Source: Alkalibacillus salilacus (GTDB taxonomy: Bacteria > Bacillota > Bacilli > Bacillales > Alkalibacillaceae). Taken from it: DNA of 64,000 bases. Positions 48,884-57,586 of the stretch are shown piece after piece (position 1 is the stretch's first letter; the number at the start of each line of letters is the position of its first letter). The stretch is taken from positions 297,853-361,852 of the forward strand of contig NZ_JAUSTQ010000002.1 in the NCBI RefSeq assembly GCF_030812915.1, written 5' to 3'. Under the pieces are notes generated by a model that saw only the letters and a list, made by a program, of their open reading frames with translations, made no database searches and had not been told where the DNA came from. The position numbers and the translations under genes are program-made.

Positions 48884-49498
48884 TTAAAAAGCAAAAGAAA
48901 TAAGTGATGCGATTCCCATGTAAGAGAAAATAACGAACACGCCTAATGTGACGTATGTGACAAACTTCTGTGATTTCGGTGTTACCGTTAGACCCCAAGT
49001 AACACAGAATGACCATAAACCGTTTGCAAAGTGGAAAACGGCTGAAATAACACCAATAATATAGAACCAGAACATAAATGGTGAACTTAGAATATCGGCC
49101 ATTAAGTCAAAGTTGATCTCTGTTCCATAAATCGCATAAGCTAATCGTGTTTCCCATACGTGCCATACCACGAAGATTAACGTGAGTACACCTGTTACAC
49201 GTTGCAACATAAACATCCAGTTACGGAAATAACCATAACGCTTCAAGTTGCTTTTAGCAGTGAAGGCTATATAAATACCATAAATCGCGTGGAATAGTAA
49301 TGGTATATAAATCAAACCAAACTCAAGTAGTATTCTCAGTGGCAAATTTTCCATGAAATGAGCAGCATTGTTAAACGCTTCTGGACTATATGTAGCAAAG
49401 TGGTTAACAACTAAGTGCTGCATCAAAAATAGACCAATTGGAAAAACACCTAAGAAAGAATGAAGCCTGCGATTAAAGAACTCCTTGTTATCCGCCAT
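48884..49498 (-). CDS. sdhC: Succinate dehydrogenase cytochrome b558 subunit
   Basis: 204 residues with five membrane helices and conserved His residues, e.g. FNRRLHSFLGVFPIGLFLMQH, YIPLLFHAIYGIY, VVWHVWETR and SAVFHFANGLW, as in Bacillus SdhC that binds two haems. GAGGGGGGT precedes the ATG. First gene of the operon. Confidence 0.95.
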   Translation of the reverse strand: MADNKEFFNRRLHSFLGVFPIGLFLMQHLVVNHFATYSPEAFNNAAHFMENLPLRILLEFGLIYIPLLFHAIYGIYIAFTAKSNLKRYGYFRNWMFMLQRVTGVLTLIFVVWHVWETRLAYAIYGTEINFDLMADILSSPFMFWFYIIGVISAVFHFANGLWSFCVTWGLTVTPKSQKFVTYVTLGVFVIFSYMGIASLISFAF

Positions 49499-49582
49499 GT
49501 GTGACCCCCCTCATTTGTTGTAAAATGTGACTGTAAATGCATTCAAATACTTTATGCAAAATTTAGTATACATGACATGTTC

Positions 49583-49611
49583 ATTGTACTTCTATCGCGC
49601 AAAAGCGTCAA
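49583..49611 (-). promoter_or_regulatory. sigma-A promoter of sdhCAB
   Basis: TTGACG (49611-49606), a 17-nt spacer, then TACAAT (49588-49583) on the minus strand. About 80 nt of leader follow before sdhC. Confidence 0.8.
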
Positions 49612-49665
49612 GAAAGTTATGGCTGAATTTGCCACCTTTTGTACGTTAGATTAAACCTTATACCC

Positions 49666-51462
49666 CTAATGTGTACTAGGTTCGTCAGAATTATGATAAA
49701 AGTATTGTTGAATACTTTCTCTAACAGTCTGGGGGATCCCTAACTTACGAAAGTCTTCTTCACTCGCCTCTTTTATGGCGTCAATGGACCTAAAATGTTC
49801 CATTAACAATTGCTTACGTTTTGGACCAATTCCTTCAATTTCATCCAACGTTGATTGAATGGCTCCTTTACCTCGTATTTGCCTATGGAACGTAATCGCA
49901 AAGCGGTGAACTTCTTCTTGAATACGTTGGATGAAGTAAAATGGCTGACTTTGGCGATCAAGTAAAACGGGCTCAGGTGGTTCGCCATATAATAATTCAC
50001 TTGTTTTGTGTTTGTCATTTTTAGCAAGACCACACAGCGGAATATCTAGACCCAATTCATTTTCTAAGACATCTTTAGCTGCTGACATTTGTCCTTTCGC
50101 TCCATCAACTAATAATAAATCAGGTAAAGGTAAATTTTCTTTTAATACTCGCTTATAACGACGTCGAATCACTTCACGCATCATTTCATAGTCATCCGGT
50201 TGATCGACTGTTTTTATTTTAAATTTCCGATAATCGTTCTTTTTCGGTTTACCATCTTCAAAAACAACTAAAGCCGAAACTGGATAAGCTCCTTGAATAT
50301 TAGAGTTATCAATGGCTTCAATACGATGAGGTGTTTCAATATCTAATATTTCACCCAAATACTCAACGGCTTGAATCGTTCGTTCTTCATTTTTTTCAAT
50401 TAAGGAAAACTTCTCATTAAGCGCGATCTGAGCATTTTCTTGGGCTAAGTCAATTAATTTTTTCTTTTGACCTCGATAAGGGGTTTTTACTTTAATATCT
50501 AAATAGTCTTGAATCAATTCATAATCTGTACCGACTGGCACATTAACTTCCTTCGGTTTAATATGATTAGAATGAGTATAGAAACTTGCCATAAAGCTAA
50601 TAAAAGCTTCCGAAGGTTCGTTATAAAATGGAAAAATCGAAACATCCCGTTCAATTAATTTACCTTGTCTCACAAAGAAAACTTGAACGCACATAAAGCC
50701 TTTATCATACGTATAACCGAATATGTCGCGATCAGTTAAATCGGTTAAATCCATTGTTTGCTTTTCCATAACGGCTTCAATATGCTCAATTAAATCTCGA
50801 TATTCTTTGGCCTTCTCAAAGTCTAGTTGCTCTGAGGCTGTTTCCATTTTCCGCTTAATATCATTTTTAATTTCCTTATGTCCACCATTAAGAAAACTAG
50901 CGATTTCCTGGACTAATTCTTGATTCGTTTCCTTACTAACAGGATGTTCACAAGGGCCTAAACACTGACCAATATGATAATACAGGCAGACACGCTTTGG
51001 CATCACATTACATTTTCTGAGTGGGTACAAACGGTCTAATAACTTTTTCGTTTCACGGGCAGCCGATACATTCGTATACGGACCGAAATATCGTCCTTGG
51101 TCCTTCTTAACATTTCTTGTAACGATCAGACGTGGATGACGTTCGTTAGTGATTTTTAGAAATGGATAGCTTTTGTCATCTTTCAGCATAATGTTGTATT
51201 TAGGATCATGCTTTTTGACTAAATTCATTTCAAGTATTAAAGCTTCCATTTCTGAACCTGTTACAATATACTCAAAATCAACAATTTCATTAACTAAACG
51301 TTGTGTTTTAAGATCATTTGCGCTCGTAAAATAAGATCTAACTCGGTTCTTTAAAATTTTGGATTTGCCTACGTAAATGACTTCATCCTTATGGTTCTTC
51401 ATTAAATAACAGCCAGGTTTGTCGGGCAAAATTTTTAATTTTTCTTTTATTTGTTCATTCAT
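49666..51462 (-). CDS. uvrC: Excinuclease ABC subunit C
   Basis: 598 residues. GIY-YIG nuclease at the N-terminus ([19 protein letters not shown]), UvrB-binding UVR motif (about 200-235), RNase H-like domain ([32 protein letters not shown]) and C-terminal helix-hairpin-helix pair ([19 protein letters not shown]). It cuts the damaged strand on both sides. Full length. Confidence 0.97.
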   Translation of the reverse strand: MNEQIKEKLKILPDKPGCYLMKNHKDEVIYVGKSKILKNRVRSYFTSANDLKTQRLVNEIVDFEYIVTGSEMEALILEMNLVKKHDPKYNIMLKDDKSYPFLKITNERHPRLIVTRNVKKDQGRYFGPYTNVSAARETKKLLDRLYPLRKCNVMPKRVCLYYHIGQCLGPCEHPVSKETNQELVQEIASFLNGGHKEIKNDIKRKMETASEQLDFEKAKEYRDLIEHIEAVMEKQTMDLTDLTDRDIFGYTYDKGFMCVQVFFVRQGKLIERDVSIFPFYNEPSEAFISFMASFYTHSNHIKPKEVNVPVGTDYELIQDYLDIKVKTPYRGQKKKLIDLAQENAQIALNEKFSLIEKNEERTIQAVEYLGEILDIETPHRIEAIDNSNIQGAYPVSALVVFEDGKPKKNDYRKFKIKTVDQPDDYEMMREVIRRRYKRVLKENLPLPDLLLVDGAKGQMSAAKDVLENELGLDIPLCGLAKNDKHKTSELLYGEPPEPVLLDRQSQPFYFIQRIQEEVHRFAITFHRQIRGKGAIQSTLDEIEGIGPKRKQLLMEHFRSIDAIKEASEEDFRKLGIPQTVRESIQQYFYHNSDEPSTH

Positions 51463-51540
51463 TGTTACACCTCAAGGTTGATTCTCAAAGGTTTGTTTTA
51501 AATTGAAGGAATGAGCGCTTAAGAGATCGTTGTGGTGAAA

Positions 51541-51576
51541 ATAAAGAGCTAACTCACACGGAGTCAGCCCTTTCTT
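51541..51576 (-). terminator. Terminator of trxA
   Basis: AGGGCTGACTC pairs with GAGTTAGCTCT (with G-U pairs), loop CGTGT, followed by TTATTTT on the minus strand. Confidence 0.72.
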
Positions 51577-51586
51577 TATTTAAAAG

Positions 51587-51901
51587 TTATGCGTTTTTCT
51601 CTACAAGTTCTTCAAGTGCTTCTTTTGGTTGGAATCCGTGAGCTTGATCAACTTGTTCGCCATCTTTAAACATAATTAGTGTTGGAATGCTCATAACACC
51701 ATATTTTTGAGCTGTTTCTTGGTTTTCATCAACATCTAATTTAACGATTTTCACTTCATCATTTTTTTCTGAATCAAGTTCTTCTAGTACTGGGGCGATC
51801 ATTTTACAAGGGCCACACCAAGCTGCCCAAAAGTCAACCAATACTAAACCTTCTGAAGTTTCTTCAGCAAACGTTTGATCCGTAGCGTTTACAATTGCCA
51901 T
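51587..51901 (-). CDS. trxA: Thioredoxin
   Basis: 104 residues with active site WCGPC in [14 protein letters not shown] and the cis-proline region [10 protein letters not shown]. General disulfide reductant. Same place as in B. subtilis, between uvrC and etfA. Confidence 0.97.
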   Translation of the reverse strand: MAIVNATDQTFAEETSEGLVLVDFWAAWCGPCKMIAPVLEELDSEKNDEVKIVKLDVDENQETAQKYGVMSIPTLIMFKDGEQVDQAHGFQPKEALEELVEKNA

Positions 51902-52016
51902 ATATAATTCCTCCTATAAACTATCAATTTCAAACATAGTATAGCATGTTCTGAGTCACAGTTGCCAATACTTTGTTTGTTCAAAGATCATGAACCTTTC
52001 AATTATTATTACAACA

Positions 52017-52068
52017 TAAAAACCCCCCATGCAAAAAATATTCTGCTTCATGCAATAAGGGGGGTAGC
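52017..52068 (-). terminator. Terminator of the fadR-fadB-etfBA operon
   Basis: ACCCCCC pairs with GGGGGGT, extended by GCATG repeats in the loop, then TTTTT on the minus strand. Confidence 0.75.
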
Positions 52069-52083
52069 TTAATCAGTCTATAT

Positions 52084-53037
52084 TTATAAAGCTTTTACTT
52101 CTTCAGTTAATTTAGGGATCACATCAAATAAGTCACCAACAATACCATAGTCAGCCACGTTAAAAATGTTAGCTTCAGGGTCTTTGTTAATCGCCACAAT
52201 AACTTTAGAGTTAGACATACCTGCTAAGTGTTGAATGGCACCTGAAATGCCTACAGCAATGTAAAGATCAGGTGTTACAACTTTACCAGTTTGTCCAATT
52301 TGTAGTGAATAGTCACAGTACCCAGCATCACAAGCGCCACGTGATGCACCAACTGCCGCACCAAGCTCATCGGCTAGTTCATAAAGTGGTTCAAAACCTT
52401 CTTCGCTTTTCACACCACGTCCACCTGCAACGATGATATTCGCTTCTGATAAGTCGACACCTTCAGATGCTTTACGTACCACATCTTTAATAATCGTACG
52501 TAAATCCTTAATATCAACTTCTATCGCGTTAACGTCACCAGAACGACTTTCATCTTTCTCTAATGGTGGAATGTTATTTGGACGAATCGTAACAAATGTT
52601 AAACCGTCTTTTACTGTTTTCTTCTCAAATGCCTTACCTGAATAAATTGGACGTACGAACTCTCCACCATCAACATTTGTAATATCTGAGACAAGTCCAG
52701 AGTCTAATTTATTCGCTAAACGAGGTGATAAGTCTTTCCCTGCCGAAGTATGACCCATGACAATCCCGTCTGGATCTTCCTCCTCAATTACCGCCATCGC
52801 TGCTTGTGTGTAGGCGTCAGATGTGTATTCTTTTAAATTGTCGTGTTCAACAACCACTGCACGGTCCGCCCCATATTGAATCATTTCATTTGCTAAACTT
52901 TCTGTATTTTGATCGGCTAGTACGACACCGACAACTTCTGCATTCTCATCAATTTGTTTTGCAGCTGCAATCGTTTCATATGAAAGAATACGTAATTCGC
53001 CATCTCTTGCTTCGCCAAACGCTAAAAATGTAGTCAT
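52084..53037 (-). CDS. etfA: Electron transfer flavoprotein alpha subunit
   Basis: 317 residues. FAD-binding C-terminal domain with AGGRGVKSEEGFEPLYELAD, GASRGACDAGY, QIGQTGKVVTPDLYIAVGISGAIQH. Accepts electrons from acyl-CoA dehydrogenases with EtfB. Last in the operon. Confidence 0.97.
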   Translation of the reverse strand: MTTFLAFGEARDGELRILSYETIAAAKQIDENAEVVGVVLADQNTESLANEMIQYGADRAVVVEHDNLKEYTSDAYTQAAMAVIEEEDPDGIVMGHTSAGKDLSPRLANKLDSGLVSDITNVDGGEFVRPIYSGKAFEKKTVKDGLTFVTIRPNNIPPLEKDESRSGDVNAIEVDIKDLRTIIKDVVRKASEGVDLSEANIIVAGGRGVKSEEGFEPLYELADELGAAVGASRGACDAGYCDYSLQIGQTGKVVTPDLYIAVGISGAIQHLAGMSNSKVIVAINKDPEANIFNVADYGIVGDLFDVIPKLTEEVKAL

Positions 53038-53067
53038 AATTATATTCTCCTTTCAACACCTGTTTGA

Positions 53068-53841
53068 TTAAAGTACTTTTGCTTCTGAACGTAATAACGA
53101 CACGAGTTCTTTAACTTGGTCGTCTGTTTCACCTTCTAACACTTTGCCTGCTTCTTTTTCAGGTGGAAGGAAAACGTCCGTTGTTTCTGTTTTCGCTTCA
53201 ACGTCATCTTCATCAAGGTCTAAATCGTCTAACTCTAACTCTTCAAGAGGTTTCTTCTTGGCTTTCATAATTCCTGGTAGTGATGGGTAACGCGGTTCGT
53301 TTAAACCTTGTTGACATGTAACGAGTAATGGAAGTGAAGTTTGTACTTTCTCCTCATCACCTTCAACATCACGTACAATATTGACCTCTTCACCATCAAT
53401 AGAGATCTCTGTAATAGTTGTTACATACGGCATGTCTAGTTGATCAGCCACACGCGGACCTACTTGGCCACTTGCTTGGTCAATCGCAACATTACCAGCT
53501 AGAATTAAGTCAACTTCTTTATCTTTCAAATATGTTGAGATAATCGTTGACGTTGTATATTGATCACCGTCTTCTACGTCATCTTCAATATTAATTAACA
53601 CAGCTTGATCTGCACCCATAGCAAGAGCGGTACGTAATTGTTGCTCTGAGTCTTCATCACCTACAGTTACGACTGTTACTTCACCGCCGTGTTCGTCTCG
53701 TAGATTAATAGCTTCTTCAATCGCATATTCATCATAAGGGTTAATAATAAATTCAGCACCCTCTTCTTCAATGGCACCGCCACTAATTTGAATTTTCTCT
53801 TCTGTATCAAATGTTTTCTTCATCAGAACATAAATGTTCAT
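53068..53841 (-). CDS. etfB: Electron transfer flavoprotein beta subunit
   Basis: 257 residues: NPYDEYAIEEAINLRDEHGG, DLILAGNVAIDQASGQVGP and the AMP-binding VTCQQGLNEPRYPSLPGIMKAKKKP. Highly acidic C-terminal segment (ELELDDLDLDEDDVEAK). Works with EtfA. Confidence 0.97.
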   Translation of the reverse strand: MNIYVLMKKTFDTEEKIQISGGAIEEEGAEFIINPYDEYAIEEAINLRDEHGGEVTVVTVGDEDSEQQLRTALAMGADQAVLINIEDDVEDGDQYTTSTIISTYLKDKEVDLILAGNVAIDQASGQVGPRVADQLDMPYVTTITEISIDGEEVNIVRDVEGDEEKVQTSLPLLVTCQQGLNEPRYPSLPGIMKAKKKPLEELELDDLDLDEDDVEAKTETTDVFLPPEKEAGKVLEGETDDQVKELVSLLRSEAKVL

Positions 53842-53859
53842 ACAATGACCTCCCTTAAT

Positions 53860-54633
53860 CTATTGATCTTTAAAGTTTGGTTGACGCTTGTTAATAAAGG
53901 CATCTACACCCTCTTGAGCATCTTCATTACCAAACACATTACCAAATTCTTTCGCTTCTTGATCTACACCTCTATTAAATTGAGATGTATGGGCATAAGG
54001 TAATAGTTTCATAACTGCATGAATCGAAGGGCCGCTCTTGGCTACAATTTTATCTGCTAATTGATCAGTTGCTGATTGTAGCTCAACATCTTCAACAACA
54101 CGATTAACTAAGCCATAATGAGCTGCTTCGTCTGCAGATATTGGTTCTCCTGTTAAGATCATTTCATATGCTTTAGGTGTCCCAACATATCTCGGTAAGC
54201 GTTGTGAACCTGCGAAACCTGGAATAATCCCTAAGTTCAATTCAGGTAGCCCGAGTTTCGTTTCTTTAGTAGCAATGCGCATATGACATGCCATCGCCAG
54301 CTCTAAGCCACCACCTAAAGCAGCGCCATGGATTGAGGCTATGACAGGGATATGAAATTGTTCAATACGATTAAAGAGTGCTTGGCCTTTCTCAGCTAAG
54401 CTTTGGTAATCATCTTGTTTCTGAAAAGAAGTGAACTCTTTAATATCAGCTCCTGCTGAGAAGAATTTCCCTTCACCTTGTAAAACGATTAGTTTAATCG
54501 ATGAATCCGCTTCCACATCATTCAAGACTTGTTCTAAGTCTTTTAAAATCCCTGATGATAAAGCGTTAGCAGGAGGACTTTGAATTGTAACATAAGCTTT
54601 TTGTCCTTGTTTTTCCCAAGATAAGTGCTCCAT
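53860..54633 (-). CDS. fadB: Enoyl-CoA hydratase
   Basis: 257 residues, crotonase fold: QGEGKFFSAGADIKEF and ASIHGAALGGGLELAMACH give the oxyanion hole; LPELNLGIIPGFAGSQRLPR carries the active Glu. It hydrates trans-2-enoyl-CoA in beta-oxidation. In the fadR operon. Confidence 0.93.
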   Translation of the reverse strand: MEHLSWEKQGQKAYVTIQSPPANALSSGILKDLEQVLNDVEADSSIKLIVLQGEGKFFSAGADIKEFTSFQKQDDYQSLAEKGQALFNRIEQFHIPVIASIHGAALGGGLELAMACHMRIATKETKLGLPELNLGIIPGFAGSQRLPRYVGTPKAYEMILTGEPISADEAAHYGLVNRVVEDVELQSATDQLADKIVAKSGPSIHAVMKLLPYAHTSQFNRGVDQEAKEFGNVFGNEDAQEGVDAFINKRQPNFKDQ

Positions 54634-54647
54634 CCTATCAGCTCCCT

Positions 54648-55238
54648 TTAACTATGATCTCTTAGTCCATTATAAATTAAATAATGCACTTCTTCAGCTT
54701 GATCCACTAACGAATAGCGTTGCTCCTTCATCACCCAATTGGTGACGACCTCGTCTAAAGTTCCAAACAATACTTGTCGTACTAATTTCACATTCAATTG
54801 GTTTTGAAAAGTGCCATCTTCCATTCCTTCTTGTAAAATCGTATCCATTAGTGCTAGATAACCTTTAAGGACATCGTTAATTTTTAACCGTAAGTCTTTG
54901 TTAGATTGTCTTAATTCTAATTGCGTGACAATAGCTAAACTCGGATCTTCGGACAGTTGAGAAAAATGCATTTCGATTAATTTATATAATTTTTGATCAG
55001 CTTGTTCGGTTTGGTCAATTTCGTGTTTGATTTTTGATACAAACTGTCCCATTTTCTCTTCAAACAAAGAAACTAATATGTCTTCTTTGTTTTTAAAATA
55101 AAGATAAATGGTCCCATCAGCGACACCTGCTTTTTTCGCAATTTTGGATACTTGTGAATGATGATAACCGTTTTCCGCAATTACTTCAACAGCAGCATCA
55201 AGAATCAGCTTGTATTTTGGCTTTGATTTACTTTCCAT
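54648..55238 (-). CDS. fadR: TetR-family fatty-acid degradation repressor FadR
   Basis: 196 residues from ATG 55238 (AGGAG 9 nt upstream; a TTG at 55244 is disfavoured). N-terminal helix-turn-helix: YHHSQVSKIAKKAGVADGTIYLYFKNKEDIL. In B. subtilis FadR binds operators at fad genes and is released by long-chain acyl-CoA. A perfect FadR-like operator lies 39 nt upstream. Confidence 0.95.
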   Translation of the reverse strand: MESKSKPKYKLILDAAVEVIAENGYHHSQVSKIAKKAGVADGTIYLYFKNKEDILVSLFEEKMGQFVSKIKHEIDQTEQADQKLYKLIEMHFSQLSEDPSLAIVTQLELRQSNKDLRLKINDVLKGYLALMDTILQEGMEDGTFQNQLNVKLVRQVLFGTLDEVVTNWVMKEQRYSLVDQAEEVHYLIYNGLRDHS

Positions 55239-55276
55239 AGTCAACTGCTCCTATCACGCATAAAAATAAAACAAAA

Positions 55277-55335
55277 AATAGGTGAATGAATGGTCATTCA
55301 CCTATTATAATATAGTCAATTTTTAATTGTGTCAA
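55277..55335 (-). promoter_or_regulatory. fadR operon promoter with FadR operator
   Basis: Operator: arms AATAGGTGAATGA and TCATTCACCTATT (13 bp, perfect) separated by 4 nt at 55277-55306, matching the TGAATGA-N-TCATTCA FadR site. Promoter on the minus strand: TTGACA (55335-55330), 17-nt spacer, TATTAT (55312-55307). The operator starts just after the -10, so FadR would block its own operon. Confidence 0.92.
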
Positions 55336-55343
55336 CTACTGAT

Positions 55344-57044
55344 TCATTCTGCATGTTCAGCCTGCATTTTTTCTTTTTCCTCATCAACTAACTTACGGCG
55401 TAGTATTTTACCGACAGCTGTCTTAGGTAATTCATCTCTGAATTCATAAAGCTTTGGCACTTTAAAAGCCGCTAAATTTTTGCGACAGAACTGATCCAGA
55501 TCATCTTCTGTAAGTTCAGCACCATCTTTTAAGACAATGTAAGCTTTCACTGTCTCACCACGATAAGGATCTGGAATACCAGCCACCACAGCCTCTTGAA
55601 TACTTTCATGTTCATATAGAATTTCTTCTACTTCACGTGGGTAAATGTTAAAGCCACCGGCAATAATCATATCTTTCTTGCGATCTACGATATAGAAAAA
55701 TCCTTCTTCATCCATATAACCCATATCGCCTGTAAAAAACCAGCCATCTTGTAAGACTTGATCTGTTTCTTCCGGTCGTTTCCAGTAACCTTTCATCACT
55801 TGTGGCCCTTTGACACCAATTTCACCAACTTCTCCTATTTCCAACTCATCATGGGTGTTAGGATCAAAAACAGATGCATCTGTATCTGGCCATGGGACAC
55901 CGATTGTGCCACTTCGACGATTTTGCCAAACAAAATTTGAATGCGTGACAGGAGATGTTTCTGTTAAGCCATAGCCTTCAACTAGCCGACCACCCGTTAC
56001 AGATTCAAATTGTTCCTGAACTTCAACAGGTAATGGAGCCGATCCACTAATACAAGCCTCAATCGATGATAAATCATATTTATTTAATTTCGGATGATTT
56101 AATAAACCAATATAAATCGTCGGCGCACCTGGGAATAATGTTGGCCTTTGTGAATCAATTGCTTTTAACACATTATCCACATCAAATTTCGGTATCAAAA
56201 TCATTTTCTGCGCCATCATAATCGACATATTCATCACAGTTGTCATACCGTATACGTGGAAAAATGGCAGAATACCTAATATTGTTTCTTTACCAAACTC
56301 TGTTTTATACAACCATTTTTCGCTCATTTGCGTATTAGAAACAAGATTAAAATGCGTTAACATGACCCCTTTAGGATAACCAGTTGTTCCTCCAGTGTAT
56401 TGTAACAACGCTAAATCTTCTTCAGGGTCAATATTATGTTCAACATATTCATCAGAAGCTTCTTCTAACATAGTGGTCCAAACGTGAGTATCACCGCCAT
56501 GTTCTGGTTTAACAACCATTCCATATTCGCGTTTTTGAAGCATCGGTTGAATCATGTTTTTCGGAAATGGCAAGTAATCTTTAATACGCGTTGTAACGAC
56601 ATGGTTAAGGTTGGTTTCCTCTTTGATAGCGTTTACACGCGGAAGTAAAATATCTAAACAAACGAGTACTTTAGCTCCTGAATCCTTCATTTGATATGAC
56701 AATTCGCGTTCAGTATACAAAGGATTCGTTTGAACAACAATACCTCCAGCTAATAATGTTCCGTAATACGCTATAACTGACTGTGGGGTGTTCGGCAACA
56801 TAATGCCAACACGGTCATCCTTTTCAATACCTAATTCTTGCAAATAACTTGCAAATCGTTTCGCTGAATCAGCCACTTCTGAAAAAGTTATATCTTTCCC
56901 CATAAAATGAATAGCTACTTTATCAGGAAAGTTTTCTGCATTTTCAACTAAAAAGCTTTGTAATGTCCGTTTGTCATAATCAATGGTCGTCGGTACTTCC
57001 TCAGGATAATGTTTCAGCCAAGGCTTTTTCAATTCAACCCCCAT
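55344..57044 (-). CDS. lcfA: Long-chain fatty acid-CoA ligase
   Basis: 566 residues from ATG 57044 (AAAGGAGG 9 nt upstream; the ATG at 57053 is directly on the ribosome site). Adenylate-forming motifs: LLQYTGGTTGYPKGVMLTH, EGYGLTETSPVTHS, GWFFTGDMGYMDEEGFFYIVDRKKD and the C-terminal PKTAVGKILRRKL. Activates fatty acids for beta-oxidation, just upstream of the FadR operon. Confidence 0.96.
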   Translation of the reverse strand: MGVELKKPWLKHYPEEVPTTIDYDKRTLQSFLVENAENFPDKVAIHFMGKDITFSEVADSAKRFASYLQELGIEKDDRVGIMLPNTPQSVIAYYGTLLAGGIVVQTNPLYTERELSYQMKDSGAKVLVCLDILLPRVNAIKEETNLNHVVTTRIKDYLPFPKNMIQPMLQKREYGMVVKPEHGGDTHVWTTMLEEASDEYVEHNIDPEEDLALLQYTGGTTGYPKGVMLTHFNLVSNTQMSEKWLYKTEFGKETILGILPFFHVYGMTTVMNMSIMMAQKMILIPKFDVDNVLKAIDSQRPTLFPGAPTIYIGLLNHPKLNKYDLSSIEACISGSAPLPVEVQEQFESVTGGRLVEGYGLTETSPVTHSNFVWQNRRSGTIGVPWPDTDASVFDPNTHDELEIGEVGEIGVKGPQVMKGYWKRPEETDQVLQDGWFFTGDMGYMDEEGFFYIVDRKKDMIIAGGFNIYPREVEEILYEHESIQEAVVAGIPDPYRGETVKAYIVLKDGAELTEDDLDQFCRKNLAAFKVPKLYEFRDELPKTAVGKILRRKLVDEEKEKMQAEHAE

Positions 57045-57151
57045 AATTAACATCCTCCTTTAAACATCTATTTATAACTATTATAAACACAAGTTGACAC
57101 AAAATTAAAACATTATTTATTATTTTGTGAAATTTCTGAAATAATATATTC

Positions 57152-57190
57152 TAAAAAATGACTATGATCACCTGCAAGATCATCATAGTC
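57152..57190 (-). terminator. Terminator upstream of lcfA
   Basis: GACTATGATGATC pairs with GATCATAGTC, loop about 8 nt, followed by ATTTTTTAG on the minus strand. It ends the transcript that carries the 26-residue frame or mutS2. Confidence 0.75.
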
Positions 57191-57205
57191 ACTTAATATA
57201 GTATA

Positions 57206-57286
57206 TTAGTTCATCACGACAAATAGAATACCGACAATCACAAAAAGTGCTGCAACCACCCATAAAACTTTCGCTAGTGTTTCCAT
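57206..57286 (-). CDS. Possible 26-residue membrane microprotein
   Basis: METLAKVLWVVAALFVIVGI followed by LFVVMN: one hydrophobic helix. GAGAGGA is upstream but rather far from the ATG (13 nt). A terminator follows directly, which favours a short transcript with this frame at its end. Unproven. Confidence 0.45.
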   Translation of the reverse strand: METLAKVLWVVAALFVIVGILFVVMN

Positions 57287-57315
57287 ACTATTCTCGCATC
57301 CTCTCTTTAACCATT

Positions 57316-57576
57316 GGCTCTGTTAAAGGCCGTTGTTGAATTGTGTTCCGCTTTCGGTGGACGCTTTCCGCGGGCACGGCTCAAGCCTCCTCGGCAACTG
57401 AAGGAACTTCGGCTAAATGCCGGACGTCCTGTCCGAACGCCGAAGTGACCCACATCCTGTGGCCCTCTGGGGGTCTCGAGACTCGTGCTATTCCCGCAGG
57501 AGTCGCCACCTTCGCTCCTCACAATTCAACAACTAAGTGCTACATCATTAAAAATCAACACTAAATTTTAACAGAA
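57316..57576. repeat. GC-rich MITE-like palindromic repeat
   Basis: About 260 bp with nested inverted ends: CTGTTAAA (57320-57327) with TTTAACAG (57567-57574), and GTTGTTGAATTGTG (57332-57345) with CACAATTCAACAAC (57520-57533), both perfect. The interior is much richer in G and C than the flanks and contains blocks such as CGCTTTCCGCGGGC and CCCGCAGGAGTCGCC. Elements like this are dispersed in many Bacillaceae genomes. It carries no plausible gene; the two open frames in it are artefacts. It lies 10 nt from the mutS2 stop. Confidence 0.8.
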
Positions 57577-57586
57577 ACTTAAACCA

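Noticed and set aside
57307..57564. Two open frames inside the GC-rich repeat
   Set aside because: They are created by the GC-rich palindromic element and have no ribosome site or recognisable protein sequence.
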